DNA of 64,000 bases from Chryseobacterium cheonjiense (GTDB lineage Bacteria > Bacteroidota > Bacteroidia > Flavobacteriales > Weeksellaceae): positions 186,001 through 250,000 of the forward strand of contig NZ_JABBGF010000001.1 of assembly GCF_012927265.1 (NCBI RefSeq), in the 5' to 3' direction. Positions 1 through 8,504 of the stretch are shown here, in pieces. Position 1 is the stretch's first letter, and each line of letters starts with the position of its first letter. The position numbers and the translations under genes are program-made. The notes under the pieces are model-generated. The model ran no database searches and was not told the origin of the DNA. It saw nothing but the letters and a program-made list of their open reading frames with translations.

Positions 1-933
1 GAACTTCCTGCAACGGAATTTTATCAGTTGGGAATCGATAAATATTATACTTTATCTTCTGCAACAGGATCAGGAACGGGTGATCTTCTGGATGATATTG
101 TAAGAGATTTCCCGACTACAGAATATAAAGACCCTTTTGAAGGGCTGCCGAAAATTACTATCGCAGGACGTCCGAATGTGGGAAAATCCACCCTTACAAA
201 TGCACTGCTGGATGTAGAAAGAAATATCGTAACAGATATTGCAGGAACTACAAGAGACAGCATCCAGACACTTTATAATAAATTCGGACATGAGTTTGTG
301 CTTGTAGACACTGCCGGAATGCGTAAAAAATCTAAAGTAAGTGAAGACCTGGAATTTTATTCCGTGATGCGTTCCATCCGTTCTATTGAATTTTCGGATG
401 TCGTAATCATTATGGTAGATGCTACGCAGGGATGGGAATCTCAGGACATGAATATCTTCAGCCTTGCCCAGAAAAACAGAAAAGGAATTGTAATTTTGGT
501 GAATAAATGGGATCTTATTGAAGACAAGCAGACCAATACCATGCGTGATTTCGAAAGACAGATCAAAGATAAGATCGGACAGTTCCAGGACATCCCGATT
601 TTGTTTATTTCGGCATTAACCAAGCAGAGAATCTTAAAAGCAGTTGAAGTTGCTATGGAAGTATACGAAGACCGTAAGAAAAAGATTAAAACTTCAAAAT
701 TAAACGAAGTGATGCTCCCTATTTTTGAAGGAACGCCACCACCTGCGAATAAAGGGAAATATATCAAAATCAAATACTGCGTACAGCTTCCGACCCCGTC
801 GCCACAGTTTGTTTTCTTCTGCAACCTTCCGCAGTACGTTAAAGAACCATACAAAAGATTTACTGAAAATCAGCTGAGAAAAGAGTTCGGATTTACCGGA
901 GTCCCAATTGAAGTGTATTTCAGACAAAAATAA
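1..933 (+). CDS. der: GTPase Der (EngA), 3' part
   Basis: This is the C-terminal part of the double-GTPase Der, which acts in 50S ribosome assembly. The frame is open from base 1, so the gene starts outside the window and its first G domain is missing. The second G domain is complete: P-loop GRPNVGKST, the switch threonine region GTTRD, DTAG, NKWD and a SAL G5 motif. The KH-like C-terminal domain follows, with its usual proline-rich stretch ([12 protein letters not shown]). The protein ends with TAA at 931-933. The order of the G motifs plus the KH-like tail excludes single-domain GTPases such as Era. Confidence 0.95.
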   Translation, partial: ELPATEFYQLGIDKYYTLSSATGSGTGDLLDDIVRDFPTTEYKDPFEGLPKITIAGRPNVGKSTLTNALLDVERNIVTDIAGTTRDSIQTLYNKFGHEFVLVDTAGMRKKSKVSEDLEFYSVMRSIRSIEFSDVVIIMVDATQGWESQDMNIFSLAQKNRKGIVILVNKWDLIEDKQTNTMRDFERQIKDKIGQFQDIPILFISALTKQRILKAVEVAMEVYEDRKKKIKTSKLNEVMLPIFEGTPPPANKGKYIKIKYCVQLPTPSPQFVFFCNLPQYVKEPYKRFTENQLRKEFGFTGVPIEVYFRQK

Positions 934-1011
934 TGAACATCCCTTTCAGGAAAACCTGGAAGGGATTTTATTCTATATAATTTCATATTTTAGATAAAAA
1001 GTTTCACAACA

Positions 1012-1665
1012 ATGAATACAGTTGTACTATCAGAACAGTTTTCTTTGGTTAATTCATGGATTAACGAACTCAGGAATGTTGATATTCAGCATGACAGGAT
1101 GAGGTTCCGCAGAAATATGGAGCGGATCGGCGAAATAGCCGCTTTTGAAATCAGTAAAAGTCTCGAGCAAAAGGAGATCGAAATTCAGACGCCGTTAGAT
1201 AAGATCAGAGTCAGAGAAATTGCTGTTCAGCCGGTTATTACGACCATATTAAGAGCCGGTGTTCCTTTGTTTCAGGGGATTCTGAATTATTTCGACAAAG
1301 CCGACTGCGGATTCGTGGCAGCATACAGAAAACATGATGCTAATGATTATTTCTCGATCAAGCAGGATTATTTAACGTGTCCCGATATCGAGGGTAGGCC
1401 TTTAATTGTCGGTGATCCAATGCTGGCTACAGGGGCTTCTTTAATTGAAGCGATCAAAGATTTACTCACCCACGGCAAGCCAAGCCAGCTTCATATTGTA
1501 GCTGCAATTGCTTCAAAACAAGGTGTTGAAACCATAGAAAAAGCTTATCCCGAAGCCAAAATATGGGTTGGAGCCATCGATGAGCAGCTCACTTCCAAGG
1601 GGTATATCACACCAGGTTTGGGAGATGCCGGAGATTTAAGCTATGGAGAAAAACTACAACGCTAA
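1012..1665 (+). CDS. upp: Uracil phosphoribosyltransferase
   Basis: Cytoplasmic pyrimidine-salvage enzyme converting uracil and PRPP to UMP. The 217-residue length is normal for the family. The PRPP-binding loop reads LIVGDPMLATGASLIEAI, and the uracil-binding region near the C-terminus reads VGAIDEQLTSKGYITPGLGDAGDLSYG, which is diagnostic for Upp. The gene stands alone, 78 bp after der and followed by a hairpin (1744-1766). The ATG at 1012 is well placed and no in-frame alternative looks better. Confidence 0.95.
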   Translation: MNTVVLSEQFSLVNSWINELRNVDIQHDRMRFRRNMERIGEIAAFEISKSLEQKEIEIQTPLDKIRVREIAVQPVITTILRAGVPLFQGILNYFDKADCGFVAAYRKHDANDYFSIKQDYLTCPDIEGRPLIVGDPMLATGASLIEAIKDLLTHGKPSQLHIVAAIASKQGVETIEKAYPEAKIWVGAIDEQLTSKGYITPGLGDAGDLSYGEKLQR

Positions 1666-1973
1666 TTTATATTCGTAAATATTACAGATTAGATATGTGA
1701 AACTTTTCTGTTTTTAAAAAGTTCAAACTTAATATTTAAAATAGGGTGGCATCAGCAATGTCACCCTTAAATATTTGTGCCTGACTGATCAGAATATTTG
1801 GGCTCAAACCTATTATTAATTCTTAGTTTGATAAAAAATATTAAAAAAAATAAATATCACAGAAGGAATACAAAAAATAAGTCGTCTAAAAGATAGAAAG
1901 CATTAAGAAGAAATTTCATCTTAAAATTTATGCAACAAAACTTGATAGATAACCAAATAAAAACGTATTCCAA
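1666..1973. other. Intergenic region upp to peroxidase
   Basis: 308 bp without a convincing gene. It holds one hairpin likely to end upp transcription (1744-1766). The second half (1800-1973) is very AT-rich and presumably carries the promoter of the peroxidase gene, but I could not find a clean TAnnTTTG box. Confidence 0.5.
1744..1772 (+). terminator. Probable terminator of upp
   Basis: Stem GGGTGGCAT (1744-1752) pairs with ATGTCACCC (1758-1766), one G-U pair, loop CAGCA. The following T run is weak and interrupted by A. Confidence 0.5.
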
Positions 1974-3179
1974 ATGATGAAAAAAATTTTAACATCACTT
2001 ATTGTTCCCTCAATTTTTTTAGCGGCTGTTTTTTATTCTTGTTCCGGCGACGACGTGTATGAAGAAGCACCTCTTTCTAAAGACGAATATCCCAATATTA
2101 CGGCTGCTTTCGGGGCTAATATTAATTTGAGCAGTCTTGAAAATTATGCCAATCAAATCAAGCCGGCTTATATTACCAAAGATAATACCGCAGGAAACCC
2201 GATAACGGACAAAGGTGCTACTCTGGGAAGAATTTTGTTTTATGATAAAAATCTTTCTAAGGATAATACCATTTCCTGCTCAAGCTGTCACAAACAGGAG
2301 CTGGCTTTCGGAGATAATGCTGTGGCAAGTATCGGTGTTAACGGAACTACAGGAAGGCATTCTATGAGACTTGTAAACGCCAGATTCAGCAATGAAACAA
2401 AATTTTTCTGGGACGAAAGAGCATCAACCTTAGAAGCACAAACTGTTTTCCCGATTCAGGATCATGTAGAAATGGGTTTCAGCGGAACCAATGGTGACGG
2501 CAGCCTGCAGGACCTGATTGCCAAGCTTCAGAATATAAAATATTATCAGGAAATGTTTACGTTTGTGTATGGAGATGCGGTGGTAACCCAAACCAGAATT
2601 CAGAATGCTCTGGCACAGTTTATAAGAAGCATTCAGTCTTTTGATTCTAAATATGATGCAGGAAGAGCGTCGAGTGCCAACGACCAGCAGCCGTTTGCCA
2701 ATTTTACTGCGCAGGAAAATCAGGGTAAAAATTTATTTCTGGCTCCTCCCGTATTCGATGGTTCAGGAAACCGTACAGGGGGCGGATTAGGGTGTGCCGC
2801 ATGTCATGCAGCTCCGGAATTTGATATTAATCCTACCTCAAGAAATAACGGGATTATAGGGAAAATAAGCGGAACAGGTATTGATATTACCAATACAAGG
2901 GCGCCGAGTTTAAGAAACGTTACCAATAGCAGCGGACTGGAGAACGGCAGATTTATGCATACCGGAGGTTTTACAACCCTGCAGCAGGTAATCGGTCATT
3001 ACGCAACCATAAGCATTGCTGCCGGAAATACCAATCTTGATCCGCGCCTCACCCCGAATGGTGTAGGACAAAAGCTTAACGTGACAGCTCAGGAAACAGA
3101 TGCGGTGATTGCATTTTTGAAAACCCTATCCGGAAGCGATGTGTATACCAATAAAAAATGGAGCAATCCTTTTAAATAA
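1974..3179 (+). CDS. Di-haem cytochrome c peroxidase-like lipoprotein
   Basis: A 401-residue exported protein of the CcpA/MauG di-haem peroxidase family, which reduces hydrogen peroxide with electrons from c-type cytochromes. Two CxxCH haem c sites are present: CSSCH at residues 102-106 and CAACH at 274-278. The N-terminus is a lipoprotein signal (hydrophobic stretch, then FYSC), so it is probably anchored in a membrane facing the periplasm. The second haem region is followed by the family's RAPSLRNV and GRFMHTGGF motifs. ATGs at 1974 and 1977 are both possible starts. Monocistronic, with a strong terminator at 3197-3222. Whether it is a peroxidase or a MauG-type oxidase cannot be told from sequence alone. 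Confidence 0.88.
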   Translation: MMKKILTSLIVPSIFLAAVFYSCSGDDVYEEAPLSKDEYPNITAAFGANINLSSLENYANQIKPAYITKDNTAGNPITDKGATLGRILFYDKNLSKDNTISCSSCHKQELAFGDNAVASIGVNGTTGRHSMRLVNARFSNETKFFWDERASTLEAQTVFPIQDHVEMGFSGTNGDGSLQDLIAKLQNIKYYQEMFTFVYGDAVVTQTRIQNALAQFIRSIQSFDSKYDAGRASSANDQQPFANFTAQENQGKNLFLAPPVFDGSGNRTGGGLGCAACHAAPEFDINPTSRNNGIIGKISGTGIDITNTRAPSLRNVTNSSGLENGRFMHTGGFTTLQQVIGHYATISIAAGNTNLDPRLTPNGVGQKLNVTAQETDAVIAFLKTLSGSDVYTNKKWSNPFK

Positions 3180-3196
3180 TCTTGAATCTTAATTGT

Positions 3197-3222
3197 AAAG
3201 CTGTCGTTTGGCAGCTTTTTTT
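3197..3222 (+). terminator. Terminator of peroxidase gene
   Basis: Stem AAAGCTGTC (3197-3205) with GGCAGCTTT (3210-3218), loop GTTT, then a T run to 3222. It lies between two convergent genes. Confidence 0.85.
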
Positions 3223-3243
3223 GTTAATATAAGCCTTAAATTA

Positions 3244-3930
3244 CTATGATATCTTCCAGAAATCTTTCATTAGATCCAGTAATAGTCTGACTCTGACTTT
3301 ATCCATCGGATGCTTTGTGCCAGGGAGTACGGCAAGTCTTCCGTCCGGAAGGCTTCTGCAGGCATCAATACTTTCTTCCAGGGTCACCATGTTATCCTGA
3401 TCTCCTACCATAATCTGAATGGGGATGTTTATTGCTGAAAGGTTACCTTTCAATGGAGGATTTTTTCCTAAGGAAACCATAAGATCAGCAACGGAATGCA
3501 TCAGTTTTTTCCATTTTTTTCCGTGTTGTGCTTCCATAAGAGTGGCATATTTTGGTACTTTTTGAGCAATGACTTCAGGATCAAGCATTTTACTTTCCTT
3601 TAATGCCTTTTCTTCCGTCCAGTCGAATTTTGTTCCCAAAGTCATCACAGAATTGATTCTTTGTGGATACTCCAAAGCATGGCAGAGTGCTATATAACCG
3701 CCCATGCTGTGGCCGAAAACATCAACATCATACAGGTTATTTGCTTCGATAAAATCCTGCAATTCACGCGTGTATTTTTCAATGCTGATGCCGTCTTCAG
3801 GGAGTTCGGAGTTTCCATGCCCTGAAAATAAAGGGGTATGAACGGTAAAATATTTTGAAAGCTCCTCTATGAAAGGATCAAAGGTCTGGCTGTGACCTAA
3901 TGCGCCATGGAGTAAAATAAGATTTGACAT
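3244..3930 (-). CDS. Alpha/beta-fold hydrolase
   Basis: A 228-residue cytosolic alpha/beta hydrolase with no signal peptide. The oxyanion-hole motif LHGALG is at residues 7-12, the nucleophile elbow GHSMGG at 73-78 (Ser75), the acid in VGDQDN (Asp177 or Asp179), and the catalytic histidine in GTKHPMD (His207). This layout fits small esterases or C-C hydrolases of the BioH/MhpC type. The substrate is unknown and the neighbours do not indicate one. It converges on the peroxidase gene and shares that gene's terminator region. Confidence 0.85.
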   Translation of the reverse strand: MSNLILLHGALGHSQTFDPFIEELSKYFTVHTPLFSGHGNSELPEDGISIEKYTRELQDFIEANNLYDVDVFGHSMGGYIALCHALEYPQRINSVMTLGTKFDWTEEKALKESKMLDPEVIAQKVPKYATLMEAQHGKKWKKLMHSVADLMVSLGKNPPLKGNLSAINIPIQIMVGDQDNMVTLEESIDACRSLPDGRLAVLPGTKHPMDKVRVRLLLDLMKDFWKIS

Positions 3931-4047
3931 GGTAATGTTTTCCCGGAAAATTACTAAAATTTATTACATCTCATATGTGAAAGAAATAGCTTTATTTAAA
4001 ATTCTTACACTTTCAAGCCCTTATACTCTGAACTTTACACTTTAAAG

Positions 4048-4770
4048 TTACGCATCCATAGCCATTACCAGTACATTTATCTTATTATTTCCGGCTTTAA
4101 GAATTTCCCATGCAATGGAAGCAACCGTATTCCCGGTAGTGAACACGTCATCAATAAGCAGAATATTCTTTCCGGTAATTGTCTGGGTAATGGAAAAAGT
4201 ATTTTCCGTTTCCAGACGGCGTTGTCTGTTCTTCAACGCTTGGGCTTTTGAATAATGATTTCTCCGGATCAGATTATGGTCGAACGGAATGTTGTAGAAT
4301 TCAGAAATTTTTTCGGTAAATAAGTGCAGCTGGTTATAGCCTCTTTCTTTCAGTTTTTTAGGATGCAGCGGTACCGGGACCAATAAATCAGGCTTCTGGT
4401 TCCCGAAATCAAGACGTTCAGATGTCCACTGTGCCAGAATTTCCCCTGCTATTTCCCTGCTTTTGTATTTTAGTTCATGGATAATTTTTCTGCTGAGATT
4501 TTCTTTTCCGAATTGCATTAAGGCAAAAGTATTCTCAACAGGAAAAAGGAGTCTGCATTTTTCTTTTATAAAATTATCATCAGAATAGCCGGAATGTATA
4601 AAATCAATCTGGCTGAAACAAAGCTCACAGATCAGAAGATCAGCCGAAATAATACTGTTACAGCCCAGGCAGCGGTTCGGAAACAGAATATCCAGAATCA
4701 TTTGTGCGTATTTTTTTGCTAATATACTAACTTGTACATTATTCCGTAGTGTAATTTCAAGTGCAAACAT
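4048..4770 (-). CDS. comF: ComF family phosphoribosyltransferase-like protein
   Basis: A 240-residue ComF-family protein. An N-terminal zinc-binding module (PNRCLGCNS then LLICELCF, four cysteines at about residues 34-55) is followed by a phosphoribosyltransferase fold with the PRPP-loop motif NILLIDDVFTTGNTV. ComF proteins take part in DNA uptake in naturally competent bacteria, but homologues are widespread in non-competent species and the enzymatic activity is unproven. The annotated start at 4770 gives about 24 residues before the usual family N-terminus (MILDILFPNRC); an internal start is possible. Divergent from the thioesterase gene. Confidence 0.85.
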   Translation of the reverse strand: MFALEITLRNNVQVSILAKKYAQMILDILFPNRCLGCNSIISADLLICELCFSQIDFIHSGYSDDNFIKEKCRLLFPVENTFALMQFGKENLSRKIIHELKYKSREIAGEILAQWTSERLDFGNQKPDLLVPVPLHPKKLKERGYNQLHLFTEKISEFYNIPFDHNLIRRNHYSKAQALKNRQRRLETENTFSITQTITGKNILLIDDVFTTGNTVASIAWEILKAGNNKINVLVMAMDA

Positions 4771-4812
4771 TGAATAATACGGGATTTAACCAGATTCTTT
4801 AATTTTATGTCT

Positions 4813-4820
4813 TATTTTTG
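4813..4820 (+). promoter_or_regulatory. -7 box of thioesterase gene
   Basis: TATTTTTG matches the Bacteroidetes sigma factor -7 consensus TAnnTTTG, 17 nt before the ATG at 4838. It supports the ATG at 4838 over the in-frame TTG at 4829. Confidence 0.65.
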
Positions 4821-4837
4821 AATAAATATTGAAGGAG

Positions 4838-5221
4838 ATGAGCTTGATTTATGAGAAACAGATCGTGGTAACAGAAGAACATATCGACCGAAACAATCAC
4901 GTCAATAATGTCCAGTACGTCAAATGGGTGGAAGAAATTGCGGGGGAACATTGGGATTTCGTGAAACATAAAACCAACAATCCTGATGATATCTGGATGC
5001 TTCTGGATCATCACATTCAATACAAAAAGCAGGTCTATCTGGGAGAAATTCTCACGATAAAAACCTATCCGAAAACTCCTGAAGGAATCCGTCAGCCGAG
5101 AAAAGTAGAATTCTACTGCAATGATCAGCTGGTAGTAGATTCCTTAACGCTCTGGGTTTTCATTGATAAGGAAACGGAAAGGATTATCAGGCTGGAAAGT
5201 GACTGGCTGGATATTTTATAA
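4838..5221 (+). CDS. Acyl-CoA thioesterase, hotdog fold
   Basis: A short protein of about 127 residues of the 4-hydroxybenzoyl-CoA thioesterase/FatA-like hotdog family, hydrolysing acyl-CoA or acyl-ACP thioesters. The signature is the N-terminal strand with DRNNHVNNVQYVKWVEE, containing the family's conserved Asp/Asn and HVNN. I chose the ATG at 4838 because a -7 box lies at 4813-4820 and the TTG at 4829 would fall almost on the transcription start. The 3' end overlaps the convergent TlpA-like gene by 6 bp. The physiological acyl substrate is not evident. Confidence 0.82.
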   Translation: MSLIYEKQIVVTEEHIDRNNHVNNVQYVKWVEEIAGEHWDFVKHKTNNPDDIWMLLDHHIQYKKQVYLGEILTIKTYPKTPEGIRQPRKVEFYCNDQLVVDSLTLWVFIDKETERIIRLESDWLDIL

Positions 5222-5731
5222 TTTTTCGCTAAGAATCGTAAGAACCAAGTCCGATTTTTCTTTATCAATGGTCCCTGTGATCTCCGATACGGTTCCGTTT
5301 TTATCAATAATAAAAGTAAGAGGATTTCTTATTAATGAAAAGTAGGACTGTAATTCTTTCATTGAATCCGTAATATGTAGAAAATTGAATTCATGTGTTA
5401 ATAAAAACTGTTGAAGCTTCTCTTTTGGGTCGTGAGTTATTGCTATAAAATTTACTTTATCACCTAAATTTTTCTTAATTTGATTGAGGTACGGAAGCTC
5501 TTCAATACATGGCGCACAGTTTGTTGACCAAAAATTGATAAGCGTAACTTTTCCGGTGAGTTCCTGAGCGCTGAAATTTTCACCTTCGCCATTTTTAAAA
5601 TTTTCAATAGGAAAATGTTGTCCGATCTTTTTTTCCAGAAGAGGGTGAGCCTGGAAATGGTTTTGCTGTGCGTTTAAAGACACGCAAAAGAGAAGAAAAA
5701 AAGATAAAAAATATTTGAGTAGTTTGGTCAT
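5216..5731 (-). CDS. TlpA-like thiol-disulfide oxidoreductase
   Basis: A 171-residue exported thioredoxin-fold protein. A signal peptide (residues 1-21, ending SLNAQ) is followed by a redoxin domain with the active site CAPC (Cys72-Cys75) in FWSTNCAPCIEEL, and the cis-proline region NPLTFIID. Such proteins reduce or isomerise disulfides in the periplasm, for example in cytochrome c maturation. It overlaps the thioesterase gene tail to tail by 6 bp. No partner cytochrome-maturation gene is adjacent, so its client is unknown. Confidence 0.88.
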   Translation of the reverse strand: MTKLLKYFLSFFLLFCVSLNAQQNHFQAHPLLEKKIGQHFPIENFKNGEGENFSAQELTGKVTLINFWSTNCAPCIEELPYLNQIKKNLGDKVNFIAITHDPKEKLQQFLLTHEFNFLHITDSMKELQSYFSLIRNPLTFIIDKNGTVSEITGTIDKEKSDLVLTILSEKL

Positions 5732-5867
5732 CTAACGGGTATTAATTTCTTTATCAACGTGCTAAAGATTTTGTTTATTGTGATGTATGGCAAATATCAT
5801 TTATCTACATACATGCATTCAAATCTGTAGTCACAATTTATCCAACCCAAACTCAAAGCAAATTCCT

Positions 5868-5875
5868 TATCTTTG
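5868..5875 (+). promoter_or_regulatory. -7 box of queD, leaderless
   Basis: TATCTTTG ends 4 nt before the ATG at 5880. The transcript should therefore begin at or next to the start codon. Confidence 0.75.
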
Positions 5876-5879
5876 CACC

Positions 5880-6326
5880 ATGATACGTATTACAAAAATT
5901 TTTACATTCGAAACAGCCCACGTGCTGTACAATTATGATGGAAAATGTAAAAATATGCATGGGCATTCCTACAAGCTGTTTGTGACGGTAAAAGGAAAGC
6001 CCGTAAATGATTTGGAAAACCCGAAAAACGGAATGGTGGTGGATTTTGGAGACATAAAAAGTATCGTAAAATCTGAAATTGTAGATGTCTGGGATCATGC
6101 GGTGCTGATCAACGGACTTTCCCCGCATAAAGAACTGGGGGAAGATCTTGAAGGAAAAGGACATAAAGTAATTTACTGTACGTTCCAGCCAACATGTGAA
6201 AACATGTTGTATGCGATTGCCGCAAAAATAAAATCTAAGCTTCCGGAAGGGATTTCTCTGGCTTATCTTAAGCTTCACGAAACAGAAAATTCTTACGGAG
6301 AATGGTTTGCGGAAGATAATCAGTAA
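5880..6326 (+). CDS. queD: 6-carboxytetrahydropterin synthase (QueD/PTPS family)
   Basis: A 148-residue enzyme of the 6-pyruvoyl-tetrahydropterin synthase fold. QueD converts dihydroneopterin triphosphate to 6-carboxytetrahydropterin in queuosine/7-deazaguanine synthesis. The zinc ligands are visible as His14 (FETAHVL) and His27/His29 (NMHGHSY), with the catalytic Cys23 just before, and the catalytic Asp/His in VWDHAVL. An ATG-less extension to 5787 is open, but the -7 box at 5868-5875 lies inside it, so the start is ATG 5880. No other queuosine gene is nearby. A true PTPS role in tetrahydrobiopterin synthesis is the alternative. Confidence 0.88.
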   Translation: MIRITKIFTFETAHVLYNYDGKCKNMHGHSYKLFVTVKGKPVNDLENPKNGMVVDFGDIKSIVKSEIVDVWDHAVLINGLSPHKELGEDLEGKGHKVIYCTFQPTCENMLYAIAAKIKSKLPEGISLAYLKLHETENSYGEWFAEDNQ

Positions 6327-6349
6327 TGTAGATCAATAAATATTCAGAA

Positions 6350-7141
6350 GTGTTAAAGACAACCATTAATCTAGAACCTGGAAAAAAAGTATATTTTGCT
6401 TCCGATCAGCATTTCGGTGCACCGGATCCAAAGTCTAGCAAAGTGCGTGAAGAACACTTTATCCGCTGGATGGATGAAATCAAGCATGATGCGCAGGTCT
6501 TGTTTTTAATGGGTGATCTTTTTGATTTCTGGCACGAATGGAAGCACGTGATCCCGAAAGGATACGTACGGGTGTTGGGTAAAATTGCCGAACTCAAAGA
6601 CCGGGGAATTCATATTTATTTCTTTGTAGGAAACCATGACCTTTGGATGAAAGATTATCTTGAAGAAGAAATAGGATGTACCGTTTTTTATACAAAACAG
6701 TATTTTGAAATGGGGGGTAAGCAGTTTCTGCTTGCTCACGGTGATGGCCTCGGACCAGGTGATAAAGGATACAAGAGAATGAAAAAGGTCTTTACCAATC
6801 CTGTTGCACAGTGGTTCTTCAAATGGCTGCATCCGGATATTGCCATGAAAATTGCGCTGTATATGTCGCAGAAAAATAAAATGATTTCCGGTGATGAAGA
6901 CAAAGAATTTTTGGGAGAGGATAAAGAATTTCTGATTATTTATTCTAAAGAAAAGCTTAAAACACAAAAAATAGATTATTTTATCTATGGCCACCGTCAT
7001 CTTCCTATGATTCTGGAATTGGAGGGGAAAGCAAAATATATCAATCTGGGAGACTGGATCTCTTACTTTACCTACGGAGTGTTTGAACACGAGTTTCATC
7101 TGAAAACATTTGAAATGAAAACAAAAAGAATTACCCCATAA
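6350..7141 (+). CDS. lpxH: UDP-2,3-diacylglucosamine diphosphatase (LpxH-like)
   Basis: A 263-residue calcineurin-like phosphoesterase. LpxH cleaves UDP-2,3-diacylglucosamine to lipid X in lipid A synthesis at the inner membrane. The metal-ligand motifs are in order: DQH (Asp19, His21), GDLFDFW (Asp56), GNHD (94-97), AHGD, and GHRH near the C-terminus. The start is GTG at 6350, 23 bp after queD, suggesting co-transcription. The large family also includes other phosphatases, so the precise substrate is inferred from length and motif spacing. Confidence 0.82.
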   Translation: MLKTTINLEPGKKVYFASDQHFGAPDPKSSKVREEHFIRWMDEIKHDAQVLFLMGDLFDFWHEWKHVIPKGYVRVLGKIAELKDRGIHIYFFVGNHDLWMKDYLEEEIGCTVFYTKQYFEMGGKQFLLAHGDGLGPGDKGYKRMKKVFTNPVAQWFFKWLHPDIAMKIALYMSQKNKMISGDEDKEFLGEDKEFLIIYSKEKLKTQKIDYFIYGHRHLPMILELEGKAKYINLGDWISYFTYGVFEHEFHLKTFEMKTKRITP

Positions 7142-7314
7142 AGAGGTAATTCTTCGAGCAAAACGAATTTTACTCTTGTTTTTAATCCATATTCCGGTTT
7201 TGTAATTGCAATAACCCGACCAAAATTTAAATTTTATATTAAAAAAATATTAAAAAGCTCAATGGTTTCATTAATTGCTTTATAATGAGACTGTAAGAGA
7301 AAATATCTTTCGCA

Positions 7315-8301
7315 GTGGACACAATATTTGACATACAAACCGGAAAAGACTTTCTGTTGGCATCTCTCAGAACTTTTCGTTATCAATATCAGAATGTTGA
7401 AATTTACAGACGTTTTGTAGATTATCTTAATATTAATCCTGATGAGGTGGATGAACTGGTCAAAATCCCGTTCCTTCCAATCGAGATGTTTAAGAATCAT
7501 CAGATTATAGATAAAAATGTGAAGGCAGATCTGTTCTTTCAAAGCTCGGGAACCACGCAGATGAATCTTTCAAAGCATTTTATTGCGGACGAAGATCTCT
7601 ATAAACAAAGCATCTATAAAAGCTTTTCAGAATTTATAGGAAAGCCGGAAGATTTTATTTTCCTTGGATTGCTGCCAAGCTATCTGGAGCGACAAAATTC
7701 TTCGTTAATCTATATGGTTGATTACTTAATGAAAAAATCAGGAAAACCTGAAAACGGGTATTTTCTTTACAATCATGAAGATCTCTTTGCTCTTTTAAAT
7801 AAACTGGAAGACAAAAAAGTTATTCTCTTTGGAGTTTCCTTTGCCTTGCTGGATTTTATCGACTATTGCCATTCTGAACGTAGTGACGAATCTTTGAACT
7901 TTATGGAGGATTTAATAGTGATCGAGACCGGCGGTATGAAAGGAAGAAAAGAAGAAATGACCAAAGATGAACTTCTGAAAATTTTACAGGAAGGTTTTAA
8001 AACGGAAAAAATTTATTCCGAATATTCCATGACGGAACTCCTTTCACAGGCATATTCTTTAGGAAATAATGAATACCAATGTCCAAGCTGGATGAAAATC
8101 ATGATCCGGAATGCAGAAGATCCTTTTAACTACGAAAAAGAAGGAAGAACCGGCGCTATCAACATTATTGATCTTGCCAACGTTCATTCCTGTGCATTTA
8201 TTGCTACCCAGGATTTAGGAGAAATTGTCGGAGATAAATTTCAGGTTTTGGGCAGAATTGACCACTCTGATGTTCGGGGTTGCAGTTTACTCGTAAGTTA
8301 G
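7315..8301 (+). CDS. LuxE/acyl-protein synthetase-like protein
   Basis: A 328-residue protein of the adenylate-forming LuxE/PaaK-like group, which activates acyl groups. Visible motifs are FQSSGTTQMNLSKH (residues about 79-92, the phosphate-loop SSGTT) and EYSMTELLSQAY (the YGMTE-like motif). A GTG start at 7315 lies 3 nt after TATCTTTC, a near match to the -7 box. Residues 185-192 (CHSERSDE) are encoded by a copy of a widespread intergenic repeat, a probable in-frame insertion. In relatives this gene is linked to polysaccharide or aryl-polyene type loci; no such genes lie here, so the role is unknown. Confidence 0.72.
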   Translation: MDTIFDIQTGKDFLLASLRTFRYQYQNVEIYRRFVDYLNINPDEVDELVKIPFLPIEMFKNHQIIDKNVKADLFFQSSGTTQMNLSKHFIADEDLYKQSIYKSFSEFIGKPEDFIFLGLLPSYLERQNSSLIYMVDYLMKKSGKPENGYFLYNHEDLFALLNKLEDKKVILFGVSFALLDFIDYCHSERSDESLNFMEDLIVIETGGMKGRKEEMTKDELLKILQEGFKTEKIYSEYSMTELLSQAYSLGNNEYQCPSWMKIMIRNAEDPFNYEKEGRTGAINIIDLANVHSCAFIATQDLGEIVGDKFQVLGRIDHSDVRGCSLLVS

Positions 8302-8399
8302 GTTTAAGAGTTGTAAAATATAAAAGATGGGTGTGTGAATGTTTTTAAATATAGCTGCTTATCGTGCCTGATCTCGAATGGTTGTTAAAATAAAAACTA

Positions 8400-8492
8400 T
8401 TGGAGTCCTGAAAGGACGACCTAGATAAGAATAGGATGTAAATCCTATCAATTAATGATTTGTAAGAATAGGAAGCAAGATACGATCCTGTC
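8400..8492. repeat. Multi-hairpin intergenic repeat
   Basis: Contains hairpin GTCCT-gaa-AGGAC (8405-8417), then ATAGGAT (8431-8437) pairing with ATCCTAT (8442-8448), and a degenerate second copy of the ATAGGA unit at 8467-8472. No reading frame crosses it. It resembles dispersed non-coding repeats common in Bacteroidetes genomes. Confidence 0.55.
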
Positions 8493-8504
8493 AAATTAAA
8501 AAAA

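Noticed and set aside
441..854. Minus-strand open frame inside der
   Set aside because: Shadow of the coding strand; the translation has no domain features and der is well conserved here.
5787..5879. N-terminal extension of queD
   Set aside because: The TAnnTTTG box at 5868-5875 lies inside it and the extension has no homology to the PTPS fold.
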